Source: CAZVFE01 sp964626405
Lineage (GTDB): Bacteria; Bacteroidota; Bacteroidia; Cytophagales; Spirosomataceae
Length of the DNA: 29,656 bases
Direction of reading: 5' to 3'
Assembly: GCA_964626405.1 (NCBI GenBank)
Contig: CAZVFE010000017.1
Location: 1-29,656, forward strand
Below are positions 1 to 7,891 of the stretch, piece by piece (positions within the stretch are counted from its first letter, which is position 1; each line of letters opens with the position of its first letter). The position numbers and the translations under genes are program-made. Under the pieces are notes generated by a model. That model did not search any database. It was not told the DNA's origin and saw only the letters and a program-made list of their open reading frames with translations.

Positions 1-284
1 GCTACTAAAAGCCAAGCTACGAAAATTACGGGAACTAAAATCATCCAAATAAGGGATTTAACCTCATGTTTTAAGTGCATGAATTCACCAACAATGTAAA
101 ATGCTTTCACGATTGTCATGCCTGAGAAAATAGCTACTCTTAATCCATTTGCTGGCATAGTAAAAGCAATGATGAATTCAATTGCTGTAAGTATTAATAA
201 GATCCAGAATGTTTTCCAAATTGCTTTGGTTTGAGGTTCTTGGACCATGTTTTCATTATTGTCATTTGACGCGTGCGCTGCCAT
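1..284 (-). CDS. ctaF: Cytochrome c oxidase subunit IV (CtaF/COX4-like), 3' end cut by window edge
   Basis: Reading the minus strand from the ATG at 284 gives an open frame that runs off the window at base 1, so only the first 94 codons are present. The visible protein begins MAAHASNDNNENMVQE, followed by a hydrophobic helix (WILLILTAIEFIIAFTM), a second helix around the motif VKAFYIVGEFMHLKHE, and the start of a third helix. The KAFYIVGEFMHLKHE stretch and the three-helix layout are typical of the small subunit IV of prokaryotic haem-copper oxidases, which helps stabilise the membrane complex. It follows the subunit III gene by 33 bases on the same strand, so it belongs to the oxidase operon. 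The function comes from the motif and context; the C-terminus cannot be checked. Confidence 0.82.
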   Translation of the reverse strand, partial: MAAHASNDNNENMVQEPQTKAIWKTFWILLILTAIEFIIAFTMPANGLRVAIFSGMTIVKAFYIVGEFMHLKHEVKSLIWMILVPVIFVAWLLV

Positions 285-317
285 AACTTGTATATTTATT
301 ATTTTTTAAATCGAAAA

Positions 318-1085
318 TTAAACTAGGTAGAAGAAGGTAAAAACGAATACCCATACAAGGTCTACAAAGTGCCAGTATAGTCCAACTTTTTCAACCATTT
401 CATAATGTCCTCTACGGTCATAAACACCAGTAGCAGCATTAAAGAAAATGATTACATTAAGGATTACACCGGAGAATACGTGTGTTCCGTGGAAACCTGT
501 AATAAAGAAGAATAAATCTGCAAAAGCAGGTGGGCCATAAGGATTACGCGTTAAATTTGCACCCTCGATTGGCGTCCATACTCCATCTATTAATTGTTTA
601 GCTGCCAATGATAAATCTTCAGGACCGTGGATAAAGTGAGTCCATTCCCAAGCCTGAGAGCCTAAGAAGGTGAAACCACCGATGATTGTCCAAAGCATCC
701 ATTTTTCAACATCAGCTCTATCTTTTCTATGGCCTGCTTCTACTGCAAGAACCATGGTAACAGAGGATGCAATTAAAATGAAAGTCATGATACCTACGAA
801 AACAAGAGGTAATGACATACCATGAAGGAAGGGAACTGCTTCAAATACTTTTTCTGGAATTGGCCAGTGGGTAGTAGCGAAATAGAAGTCCTCTGGTGAA
901 CCTACCCAAGCAGGTTGACTGAAACGGATCATACCGTAGCTAATCAACAATGCTGAGAATGTAAAGGTATCAGACAATAGGAAGAACCACATCATCAATT
1001 TTCCATAACTGGCTTTTAATGGTTCAGAACCACCTAACCATGATAGTTTTTCGGGAACGTTTGGGGTCGCGTGTGCAACAGACAT
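318..1085 (-). CDS. ctaE: Cytochrome c oxidase subunit III
   Basis: The 255-residue protein has the length and about seven hydrophobic helices of subunit III of haem-copper oxidases, which has no redox centre and stabilises subunit I and its proton path. Recognisable family features are the SYGKLMMWFFLLSDTFTFSA opening helix, SQAWEWTHFIHG in the middle, FFFITGFHGTHVFSGV and the terminal YWHFVDLVWVFVF. The ATG at 1085 gives a short soluble N-terminus followed by the first helix. It lies 11 bases after a second, shorter subunit III-like gene and 33 bases before subunit IV, all on one strand, as expected for a co-transcribed oxidase cluster. This is the canonical-length copy of the two. Confidence 0.93.
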   Translation of the reverse strand: MSVAHATPNVPEKLSWLGGSEPLKASYGKLMMWFFLLSDTFTFSALLISYGMIRFSQPAWVGSPEDFYFATTHWPIPEKVFEAVPFLHGMSLPLVFVGIMTFILIASSVTMVLAVEAGHRKDRADVEKWMLWTIIGGFTFLGSQAWEWTHFIHGPEDLSLAAKQLIDGVWTPIEGANLTRNPYGPPAFADLFFFITGFHGTHVFSGVILNVIIFFNAATGVYDRRGHYEMVEKVGLYWHFVDLVWVFVFTFFYLV

Positions 1086-1096
1086 TTTCTTTAATC

Positions 1097-1672
1097 TTAA
1101 TTGTTATACAATAAAAATACGAATAAGTAAACCCACAGCAAATCTAAAAAATGCCAATAGGTTGTACAAATTTTAATTTGGGTCAATGCTTTTGCATTAA
1201 TTTTAAACTGGAAAGCGGCTACAAGAGCGAATAATAGAACTACTAGTCCGGACACCAAATGGAGTCCATGAATTCCAGATAATACATAAACAAAAGAACC
1301 TGAAGGATTTCCGACGAAGTAGACATTCATTTCTACTAATTGCTTCCATCCGTAGAATTGCATTATTAAAAATGTAATTCCAAGTGCAAAAGTAATAGAA
1401 ATACTTGTTTTTAGTGCATTAAATTGGTCTTTTTTTGCAGAATTTAATGCAAAATGCATTGAAATGCTACTTAGGACAAGGATTACGGTAGAATAATAGA
1501 ATAAATCTGGTAATTGGAATTCGACCCAATTCCCTTCAGCTTTTCTTACAAGGTAGGCTGAAGTAAATGCTGCGAAGAGCATTAGGATCGATACAATAAA
1601 CAACCACATGGTAAACACTTTTGGGTTTACGGATCTGGTTGGAGCGGGTTCGATATAATTTTTGTTTGCCAT
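1097..1672 (-). CDS. Second, short cytochrome c oxidase subunit III-like protein
   Basis: The protein is 191 residues from the ATG at 1672, just after the ctaB stop codon (1674-1676). An in-frame TTG at 1687 would add five residues and overlap ctaB; I prefer the ATG. It has about five hydrophobic helices and ends in the subunit III signature YWHFLDLLWVYLFVFLLY. GIHGLHLVSG precedes this signature and matches GFHGTHVFSG in the neighbouring full-length subunit III. It lacks the first two helices of a standard subunit III, resembling the short five-helix subunit III class. Paired long and short subunit III-like genes are, to my knowledge, usual in Bacteroidota oxidase clusters. Whether both occupy one complex cannot be told from sequence. 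Confidence 0.85.
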   Translation of the reverse strand: MANKNYIEPAPTRSVNPKVFTMWLFIVSILMLFAAFTSAYLVRKAEGNWVEFQLPDLFYYSTVILVLSSISMHFALNSAKKDQFNALKTSISITFALGITFLIMQFYGWKQLVEMNVYFVGNPSGSFVYVLSGIHGLHLVSGLVVLLFALVAAFQFKINAKALTQIKICTTYWHFLDLLWVYLFVFLLYNN

Positions 1673-1673
1673 A

Positions 1674-2525
1674 TTATAATTTGTCAAATAAGAAAGCGAT
1701 TTGTACGATAGGTAAATATAAGAAAGAACCGAACATCATCCATTTTGCGGATTTATCGGTTGGTTTCATCATAAGATAGAAGGTTTGTCCGAGGAATAAG
1801 ATACTTGCTATTACTGCAATGATAGCGGAGTTTATGCCTGTCATATGCAATAAGTAAGGGACAAACGCGAGAGGAACGAGAAACAGCGTATAAATCATGA
1901 TGGTGAAAGCTGTTTTCAAGTTTTTCTTTCCTTCATTTGGGAGCATTCTAAATCCTGCTTTTTGGTAATCATTATCTGCTACCCAGGCGATTGCCCAGAA
2001 GTGAGGGAATTGCCAGAAGAATTGGATAGCGAAGAGGATACCAGGTTCCCAGCCGAATGAGTTTGTGGCAGCGAGCCATCCAATCATTGGGGGAAAGGCT
2101 CCGGGAAAAGCTCCTACAAAAACGGAAATTGGTCCTACTTTTTTCAAGGGGGTGTAGACATAGCCGTAGAGGATATAGGATAATAATCCAATACCTGCTG
2201 CTTTTATATTGAATGCCAATAATAATCCGATCGCTAAAATGGCCATGATCCATCCGAAATATTTGGCCTGATTAGGGCTTAGATTGGCTGTTGGAAGGGG
2301 TCTTTTAGCGGTTCTTTTCATCAGGGCATCTGAATCAATTTCTTTTAATTGGTTCACGATATTGGCTGCCCCTGTAAGTAGGAATCCTGCGATTGAAATA
2401 TGCAAGATGCCCAAAATATCTGGGGAATTTGGATGGGCTAGAATATATCCAAATGTACCAGAGAATGCAACTGTTGCTGATAATCTGGTTTTAAGTAATT
2501 TGATATATTCTTTTGTCTTATTCAT
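1674..2525 (-). CDS. ctaB: Haem O synthase (protohaem IX farnesyltransferase)
   Basis: The 283-residue integral membrane prenyltransferase attaches a farnesyl group to haem B to make haem O, the precursor of haem A for the oxidase encoded next door. It belongs to the UbiA superfamily. The first polyprenyl-diphosphate-binding motif is seen at about residues 58-75 (NQLKEIDSDALMKRT followed by KRPLPT), with Glu62 in the place where many homologues have Asp and Asp64 and Asp66 kept. YTPLKK and GAFPGAFPPMIGW follow, then FWQFPHFWAIAW and the second motif DYQKAGFRMLP. The gene overlaps the end of ctaA by 8 bases and is followed 1 base later by the short subunit III gene, which implies translational coupling. 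Confidence 0.95.
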   Translation of the reverse strand: MNKTKEYIKLLKTRLSATVAFSGTFGYILAHPNSPDILGILHISIAGFLLTGAANIVNQLKEIDSDALMKRTAKRPLPTANLSPNQAKYFGWIMAILAIGLLLAFNIKAAGIGLLSYILYGYVYTPLKKVGPISVFVGAFPGAFPPMIGWLAATNSFGWEPGILFAIQFFWQFPHFWAIAWVADNDYQKAGFRMLPNEGKKNLKTAFTIMIYTLFLVPLAFVPYLLHMTGINSAIIAVIASILFLGQTFYLMMKPTDKSAKWMMFGSFLYLPIVQIAFLFDKL

Positions 2526-3414
2526 ATTGAGTTGTAATTAACATTTTCAAATGTAAGCCTAGGGCTAAAAGAGATAATGTTAAATGGATTGGTTGGGTTC
2601 CAATTGGCAAGGAAAAATAGGCCATTAGAATTCCAGTTAAAATTGAAATACCCAATAAGGTAAATACGCCAATTAGGTAATTTTTAATAATCTTATTTGA
2701 TTTAAACTTAAACCAAAGTAAAAGGTTTGCAATTATCAAAAGCCAGGTTGAACTTCTATGAACGATATAGATAAAGTCAAGGTTTTCGATCCAAAGGTTC
2801 TTTTGATTTTCTCCTAATTCGATGATTACATGATCCATATTTTCTCTTACTTGGGTGCCTGTAATAATTTGGAAGGCTACCAAAATTAGATTGATAAGGA
2901 TGATACTTTTTTCTTGTTTTGTTAAAATAATTTTTTCTTGGTTGTGGTGGATTGCTTTTAAAAGGAAGAACAAAACGGCGATTGTAAGAACCATATGGGC
3001 AGTTACCACGCCAGGGAGTAAAAATGAATCAACCACATATTTTCCTAAAACTGCATTCGCTAGCACAAAAAACAGTGCTAAAAATGAATATAATCCAGTT
3101 TTTCTATCTTTTTTAAATCCTAAAATACAGGTGATTAGCATGGCTAAACCAGTTAAAGCTCCAAGTAATCTGTTTAGGTATTCAATCCAGGTTTTTACCG
3201 GATTAAATGCAATTTCACCGTGTAATTTTTCTTTATAAATTTCTTGGTAATTCAATGGAAGTTGGGATTCTTCTGTGGGAGGAATAATTCGTCCGAAGCA
3301 AGTTGGCCAATCTGGGCAACCCATGCCGGAGCCTGTGCTTCTAACGATACCACCTGCAAGAACGAGGAGGTAAAGTATGGTAAGTGTAGCTAGACTGAAT
3401 TTTTTAAATCCCAT
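2518..3414 (-). CDS. ctaA: Haem A synthase
   Basis: The 298-residue protein of about eight helices fits the COX15/CtaA family, which oxidises haem O to haem A. The N-terminal helix is followed by the conserved GSGMGCPDWPTCFG with a Cys pair at 33 and 39. Histidines in family positions are His140 (VTAHMVL), His219 (IVHRSS) and His277 (PIHLTLS). The first conserved His of the EYxHR motif is replaced: the sequence reads EYLNR with Asn81. The start is fixed because the first helix begins right after MGFKKF. The start codon lies only three bases after the T-run of a strong terminator, so expression must depend on read-through or a promoter I do not see. Haem A synthase is a confident family call. 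Confidence 0.92.
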   Translation of the reverse strand: MGFKKFSLATLTILYLLVLAGGIVRSTGSGMGCPDWPTCFGRIIPPTEESQLPLNYQEIYKEKLHGEIAFNPVKTWIEYLNRLLGALTGLAMLITCILGFKKDRKTGLYSFLALFFVLANAVLGKYVVDSFLLPGVVTAHMVLTIAVLFFLLKAIHHNQEKIILTKQEKSIILINLILVAFQIITGTQVRENMDHVIIELGENQKNLWIENLDFIYIVHRSSTWLLIIANLLLWFKFKSNKIIKNYLIGVFTLLGISILTGILMAYFSLPIGTQPIHLTLSLLALGLHLKMLITTQYE

Positions 3415-3417
3415 GTG

Positions 3418-3465
3418 AAAAAAAAAGGTGCATCTAAAACTTCTGAGTCTTTGGATGCACCTTTT
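3418..3465 (-). terminator. Intrinsic terminator between ctaD and ctaA
   Basis: On the minus strand a perfect 12-base-pair stem is formed by 3454-3465 and 3423-3434 (AAAAGGTGCATC and its complement) around a 19-base loop. The stem ends in a run of nine T (3418-3426, partly inside the stem). It sits 14 bases after the ctaD stop codon and ends three bases before the ctaA start codon. The form is a textbook Rho-independent terminator for the act-cta transcript. Its position suggests partial termination that lowers expression of the haem A and assembly genes, which is inference. Confidence 0.9.
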
Positions 3466-3479
3466 GTTAGTTTGTTTTA

Positions 3480-5369
3480 TTATCTGTTATAGCTTTCGTT
3501 TTGTGCATCTAACAAACCTTCTATATCTTTTTCCTTTTTCATTTCTTCATTTTCTTCTGGAAGATTTGATTCAGGAGTAGCAGAGAAAGGTACATTTTGA
3601 GGGATGAAATCTACTGCAGAACCTGGCTTAGAATAATCATAAGGCCAACGGTAAACCGCAGGGATTTCTCCAGGCCAGTTTCCATGTCCTGGCTCTACTG
3701 GTGTAGTCCATTCTAATGTATTTGATCTCCATGGATTTTCTGTTGCCTTTTTACCTCTAAACATTGAGATAAAGAAGTTGAAGAAGAAGATAGCTTGAGC
3801 TGAGAAAGTAATAATAGCAGCAATAGAGATAAACATATTTAAATCTGTAAATGCTGCTTCGGAATTATTTCCTAAAGCTGTGAAAGAATAATATCTTCTT
3901 GGGAATCCGGCGATACCAGTATAATGCATTGGGAAGAATACGCAATAAACACCTACGAAAGTTAACCAGAAGTGAATATAACCTGCAGTTTTATTCATCA
4001 TTCTACCAAACATTTTAGGATACCAATGGTAAACCCCAGCCATTAATCCGAAGAAAGAGGCAGCACCCATTACAAGGTGGAAGTGAGCCACTACGAAATA
4101 GGTATCGTGTAAGTTAATATCAAGTGCAGAATTACCAAGGATAATACCAGTAACACCACCTGAGATGAATAATGATACTAAACCTATGGAGAATAACATT
4201 GCAGGAGTAAATACTAAATTACCTTTCCAAAGAGTGGTAATATAGTTAAATGCTTTCACTGCTGATGGTACTGCAATGATTAGCGTTAAGAACATGAATA
4301 CAGAACCTAGGAATGGATTCATACCTGTAACGAACATATGGTGAGCCCATACGATGAAAGCTAGGATGGTAATACCCATGATAGAACCGATCATTGCTCT
4401 ATACCCGAAAATTGGTTTTCTTGCATTTGTTGCAATGATTTCAGAGGTCATACCTAGAGCTGGTAATAATACGATATATACCTCTGGGTGACCTAAGAAC
4501 CAGAATAAATGCTGATAAAGGATAGCAGAACCTCCAACATTTGGAAGAGCCTGACCTTGAATATAGATTTCAGATAGGTAGAACGAAGTTCCGAAAGATC
4601 TATCAAAAATTAATAATAATGCTGCTGATAACAATACTGGGAATGAAAGTAAACCTAATACTGCAGTGAAGAAGAATGCCCAAATTGTTAAAGGTAATTT
4701 GGAGAAAGTCATTCCTCTTGTTCTTAAATTAATAACCGTAGTAATATAATTGATACCACCCATTAAAGATGATACAATAAAGAAGGCCATTGCGATTAAC
4801 CACATGGTCATACCTGTTCCTGATCCTGGCATAGCCTGAGGAAGAGCAGAAAGAGGAGGATATACAACCCAACCACCTGAAGCTGGTCCTGTTTCTAGGA
4901 ATATAGAAGAGAACATTATTACAGAGGAAAGGAAGAAGAACCAATAGGATAACATATTGATAAATCCAGAAGCCATATCTCTTGCACCAATTTGAAGAGG
5001 AATCAAGAAATTGGAGAAAGTTCCGGACAAACCAGCTGTTAATACAAAGAATACCATGATAGTACCGTGCATCGTTACTAATGCCAGATAGAATTCTTTA
5101 TCTAATTTTCCTGATTCATCAATCCAGCCACCCAATACTGGTCTCAACCATTCAAGATCCATATTAGGGAAACCTAATTGTAAACGGAAGATTACAGACA
5201 TTGCACCTCCGATGAAAGCCCAAAGGATACCAGTAATTAAATACTGTTTTGCAATTGTTTTATGATCTTCTGAGAAAATATACTTTCTAATAAAACCTTG
5301 CTCATGGTGGTGATCATCATGATGATCATGTACATGAACTTCTTCTACTGATGTTATGGCTGTCGACAT
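3480..5369 (-). CDS. ctaD: Cytochrome c oxidase subunit I
   Basis: The 629-residue catalytic subunit of a haem-copper oxidase reduces O2 to water and pumps protons. Metal ligands are all visible: His101 (haem a, in TMHGTIM), His294 with Tyr298 (CuB and cross-linked Tyr, GHPEVY), His343 and His344 (CuB, WAHHMF), His429 (haem a3) and His431 (haem a) in VAHFHLVMG. Lys318 in ARKPIFGY is at the K-channel position, consistent with an A-type oxidase. The N-terminus has an unusual cytoplasmic His-rich stretch at 12-23 (seven His among Asp/Val). The C-terminal tail of about 100 residues is hydrophilic after the last helix. The gene lies 21 bases after subunit II and ends just before a terminator. Confidence 0.97.
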   Translation of the reverse strand: MSTAITSVEEVHVHDHHDDHHHEQGFIRKYIFSEDHKTIAKQYLITGILWAFIGGAMSVIFRLQLGFPNMDLEWLRPVLGGWIDESGKLDKEFYLALVTMHGTIMVFFVLTAGLSGTFSNFLIPLQIGARDMASGFINMLSYWFFFLSSVIMFSSIFLETGPASGGWVVYPPLSALPQAMPGSGTGMTMWLIAMAFFIVSSLMGGINYITTVINLRTRGMTFSKLPLTIWAFFFTAVLGLLSFPVLLSAALLLIFDRSFGTSFYLSEIYIQGQALPNVGGSAILYQHLFWFLGHPEVYIVLLPALGMTSEIIATNARKPIFGYRAMIGSIMGITILAFIVWAHHMFVTGMNPFLGSVFMFLTLIIAVPSAVKAFNYITTLWKGNLVFTPAMLFSIGLVSLFISGGVTGIILGNSALDINLHDTYFVVAHFHLVMGAASFFGLMAGVYHWYPKMFGRMMNKTAGYIHFWLTFVGVYCVFFPMHYTGIAGFPRRYYSFTALGNNSEAAFTDLNMFISIAAIITFSAQAIFFFNFFISMFRGKKATENPWRSNTLEWTTPVEPGHGNWPGEIPAVYRWPYDYSKPGSAVDFIPQNVPFSATPESNLPEENEEMKKEKDIEGLLDAQNESYNR

Positions 5370-5390
5370 AGTATATTAATTTAAATTTTA

Positions 5391-6467
5391 TTAATTCATT
5401 GATAAATTTGCTTCTTCTGTAACCTCAATTCCTGCGTATTTAGCAGCTTGAGATTTTAGTCCTGCAGGTACTTTTTCGATATATTCAGGATTCATTGTTA
5501 AGAATGGGATTTGTTCATTTTTCCATTTTTCAAAATCCTCTGGTTCATCAACAAAGACTGTGATTGCCATACCGAAGTGACCTCTTCCACAAATTTCAGT
5601 ACAATTCAATTTATAGTTAAAATCATTATTTCCTAATTTAGCTCTCATTTCATCTGTTGAAATGTCTGGAGTGAACCAGAATTTTGTTGGCATACCTGGA
5701 ACTGCATCCATTTTTACTCTTTGGTAAGGAAGATAAACAGAGTGAAGTACGTCTTGAGCTTTAATTTTTAATAGAACTGGTTTTCCTTTTGGTAGGTGTA
5801 ATTCATTGGAAGTAAAATCATCGAATGAATTTTTATCCGTATAGTCAATACCAATTGAATTGATATCATCAATTAATTTATAGTTTGCATTTCCTAATTG
5901 ATTATCGTCATTTCCTGCGTATCTAACATACCAACCGAATTGGTGGCCAGTAATTTCGATTACAACTGCATCATCTGGAGCTTGAGAAGTAATATCTCTC
6001 CAAGTTCTCCAACCTGTGAATACAAGTATTGCCATTACGATAGCCGGGATGATTGTCCAGATAATTTCCAATTTATGGTTTACTGGGTAGAAAGTAGCCT
6101 TTCTATCTTTGTTATATCTATAACGGAAGGCAAAGAATAATAACAAGGTATTGGTAAAGAAGAATGCAGCAGTAACAATTCCCATGGAAATCCAGAACAT
6201 ACTATCTGTTTGTTTTCCATGAATTGAGGCTGCTTCTGGTAAGAAGTCTGGTTGTGAATGTAAAAAAGACCAAGTTCCACCAATAGTTCCAAATAACCAG
6301 AATGCAATGAATAAAATTGCATTTAAATTGTTTGAACCATCTACAATACTGTCTTCATCAGTTTTCTCTTGTTTTTTAAGAGATGAGTTTAATTTTAAAC
6401 TTTTGCTTATTACAGCTACAGCTAAAACTAAAAATACAACGGATAATAAACCTACTATATAATTCAT
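5391..6467 (-). CDS. ctaC: Cytochrome c oxidase subunit II with CuA site
   Basis: The 358-residue subunit II accepts electrons from cytochrome c through a binuclear CuA centre in its periplasmic domain. The CuA ligands are His242 (LHSVYLP), Cys289, Glu291 (backbone), Cys293, His297 and Met300 in CTEICGRGHFGM. The aromatic electron-entry patch is seen in GHQFGWYVRY. No C-terminal CxxCH is present, so it is not a cytochrome c-fused caa3 subunit; the electron donor is probably ActE or the ActA haem domain. Four hydrophobic segments (about 2-21, 49-69, 91-114, 134-154) precede the CuA domain, two more than the classic form. The first may be a signal anchor. It follows actF by 22 bases. Confidence 0.96.
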   Translation of the reverse strand: MNYIVGLLSVVFLVLAVAVISKSLKLNSSLKKQEKTDEDSIVDGSNNLNAILFIAFWLFGTIGGTWSFLHSQPDFLPEAASIHGKQTDSMFWISMGIVTAAFFFTNTLLLFFAFRYRYNKDRKATFYPVNHKLEIIWTIIPAIVMAILVFTGWRTWRDITSQAPDDAVVIEITGHQFGWYVRYAGNDDNQLGNANYKLIDDINSIGIDYTDKNSFDDFTSNELHLPKGKPVLLKIKAQDVLHSVYLPYQRVKMDAVPGMPTKFWFTPDISTDEMRAKLGNNDFNYKLNCTEICGRGHFGMAITVFVDEPEDFEKWKNEQIPFLTMNPEYIEKVPAGLKSQAAKYAGIEVTEEANLSMN

Positions 6468-6489
6468 AAAATTAGTTTTTCAAATTGTA

Positions 6490-7860
6490 TTAAATATCGT
6501 GATGTAAAGCTTCCTCTAATAAAGGATGATTTTTTGCCACTAAACTTGTTTTCGTTAATTCATCGGATACTACATAAATGAAAGCAGAAATAAACATTGC
6601 TAACATTCCAAATTCTACTAAACCGTATCCTCCGTTTGGACCTAAAACACCTGGCATAATCATTTGGTAGAAATCGATATAATGACCACCTAGGATAAGC
6701 ACACAGGTAATTTTAAGGAAAATTCTAGTTCTTTTGGCGTCTCTAGTCATCAGAACTAGTAAAGGCATTAAAAAGTTTAAGAAAACATTTAAAATTTCTG
6801 AAGTTTTATAAATTTTTCCATGACCTTCCCATCTTTCTAAGAAATAGATAGTTTCTTCTGGAAGGTTAGCATAGTAAATTAACAAGAATTGAGAGAACCA
6901 TACGTAAGTCCAGAAAATAGAGAATGCAAACATGAATTTACCTAGATCGTGTAGGTGGTTTTCGTTTACATATTCCATTAGGCCTTTATCTTTAAGGTAA
7001 AGGATGGTTAAGGTGATTGTAGCTAAACCAGTTACATGCCATGAGGAGAACATATACCAACCAAACATGGTAGAGAACCAGTGAGTATCGATAGACATTA
7101 CCCAATCCCAAGCAGACATTGAGGAGGAGATACCCATGATAACGATGAAAGCAGTACCGATTTTCACCATTGATCTAAAGTGGCTTTCACCACCTAATAA
7201 ATCTTCTTCCATAGATTTTTTTCTCATTGCTCTCCATAGGATTAACCATGCAGCGAAATAAGCTACCATTCTAATGGCGAAGAAGGTTTTATTTAAATAT
7301 CCTGATTTTCCAGCGATGATACTATCATAATGTTCGCTTGCTGGATCAGTAATTCCATGGTGTAACCAATGGAAGATAACATCACCTTTGAAGATAAAAA
7401 CCAATAATAAAATTGGGAAAGTAACGAAAAGGAATTTTGGGAAAGCCTCAGGAACTCTTTTAAGACCTGCAGACCAACCAGCTTGTGCTAGATATTGGAT
7501 AGCAACGAAGAACATTCCTATAACAGCTATACCTGTAAAGAAAACTCCGTTTAACCAAAGGTTAGCCCAAACTCTATTCATCCAGTCGAAATGTGAATCT
7601 GGTTGATGAGATACTGCTCCACCGGAAAGCATTTCGCCTCCTTCATGTGCAGCTTCAGCCGCCTCGTGTCCTGCTGATGCTGCTTCGTGTCCTGCTGCTG
7701 CTACTTCATGATGTCCACCACCTTGCGATAGTAAATACATTCCAATTAGTAATGCAACTAGTCCAACGAAGAATCCGATGATAACTCTCTTTTTGCCTTC
7801 CGCTGAGAATTCAAAGTATTCTTCAACGTTTGCTGGGGAAAATTTTGAATGACCCGCCAT
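6490..7860 (-). CDS. actF: Alternative complex III subunit ActF (NrfD/PsrC-like membrane protein)
   Basis: The 456-residue polytopic membrane protein has about ten helices and is the last gene of the actABCDEF set that encodes quinol:cytochrome c oxidoreductase of the alternative complex III type. ActF is the second NrfD-like subunit and pairs with ActC in the membrane. A first helix at 24-45 is followed by an extramembrane loop, residues 46-90, rich in Gly, Ala, Glu and His, with His58, His65 and His72 spaced exactly seven apart. The core contains the family-typical SAWDWVMSIDTHWFSTMFGWYMFSSW region and the WTYVWFSQFLLIYYANLPEE segment. It lies 31 bases after actE and 22 bases before ctaC. 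The role is assigned by family and operon order. Confidence 0.93.
   Translation of the reverse strand: MAGHSKFSPANVEEYFEFSAEGKKRVIIGFFVGLVALLIGMYLLSQGGGHHEVAAAGHEAASAGHEAAEAAHEGGEMLSGGAVSHQPDSHFDWMNRVWANLWLNGVFFTGIAVIGMFFVAIQYLAQAGWSAGLKRVPEAFPKFLFVTFPILLLVFIFKGDVIFHWLHHGITDPASEHYDSIIAGKSGYLNKTFFAIRMVAYFAAWLILWRAMRKKSMEEDLLGGESHFRSMVKIGTAFIVIMGISSSMSAWDWVMSIDTHWFSTMFGWYMFSSWHVTGLATITLTILYLKDKGLMEYVNENHLHDLGKFMFAFSIFWTYVWFSQFLLIYYANLPEETIYFLERWEGHGKIYKTSEILNVFLNFLMPLLVLMTRDAKRTRIFLKITCVLILGGHYIDFYQMIMPGVLGPNGGYGLVEFGMLAMFISAFIYVVSDELTKTSLVAKNHPLLEEALHHDI
7640..7702 (-). repeat. actF: Three 21-base tandem units coding GHEAA-type heptads in actF
   Basis: Units at 7640-7660, 7661-7681 and 7682-7702 are in-frame tandem copies; the last two differ at only a few positions, and the first is more diverged. 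They encode AAGHEAA, SAGHEAA and EAAHEGG-like heptads just after the first membrane helix. The regular His spacing suggests a helical, possibly metal-binding, loop. That role is inference. Confidence 0.7.
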
Positions 7861-7891
7861 TTTATCTTTCTTTTTTGGTTTTTAATCTAAA

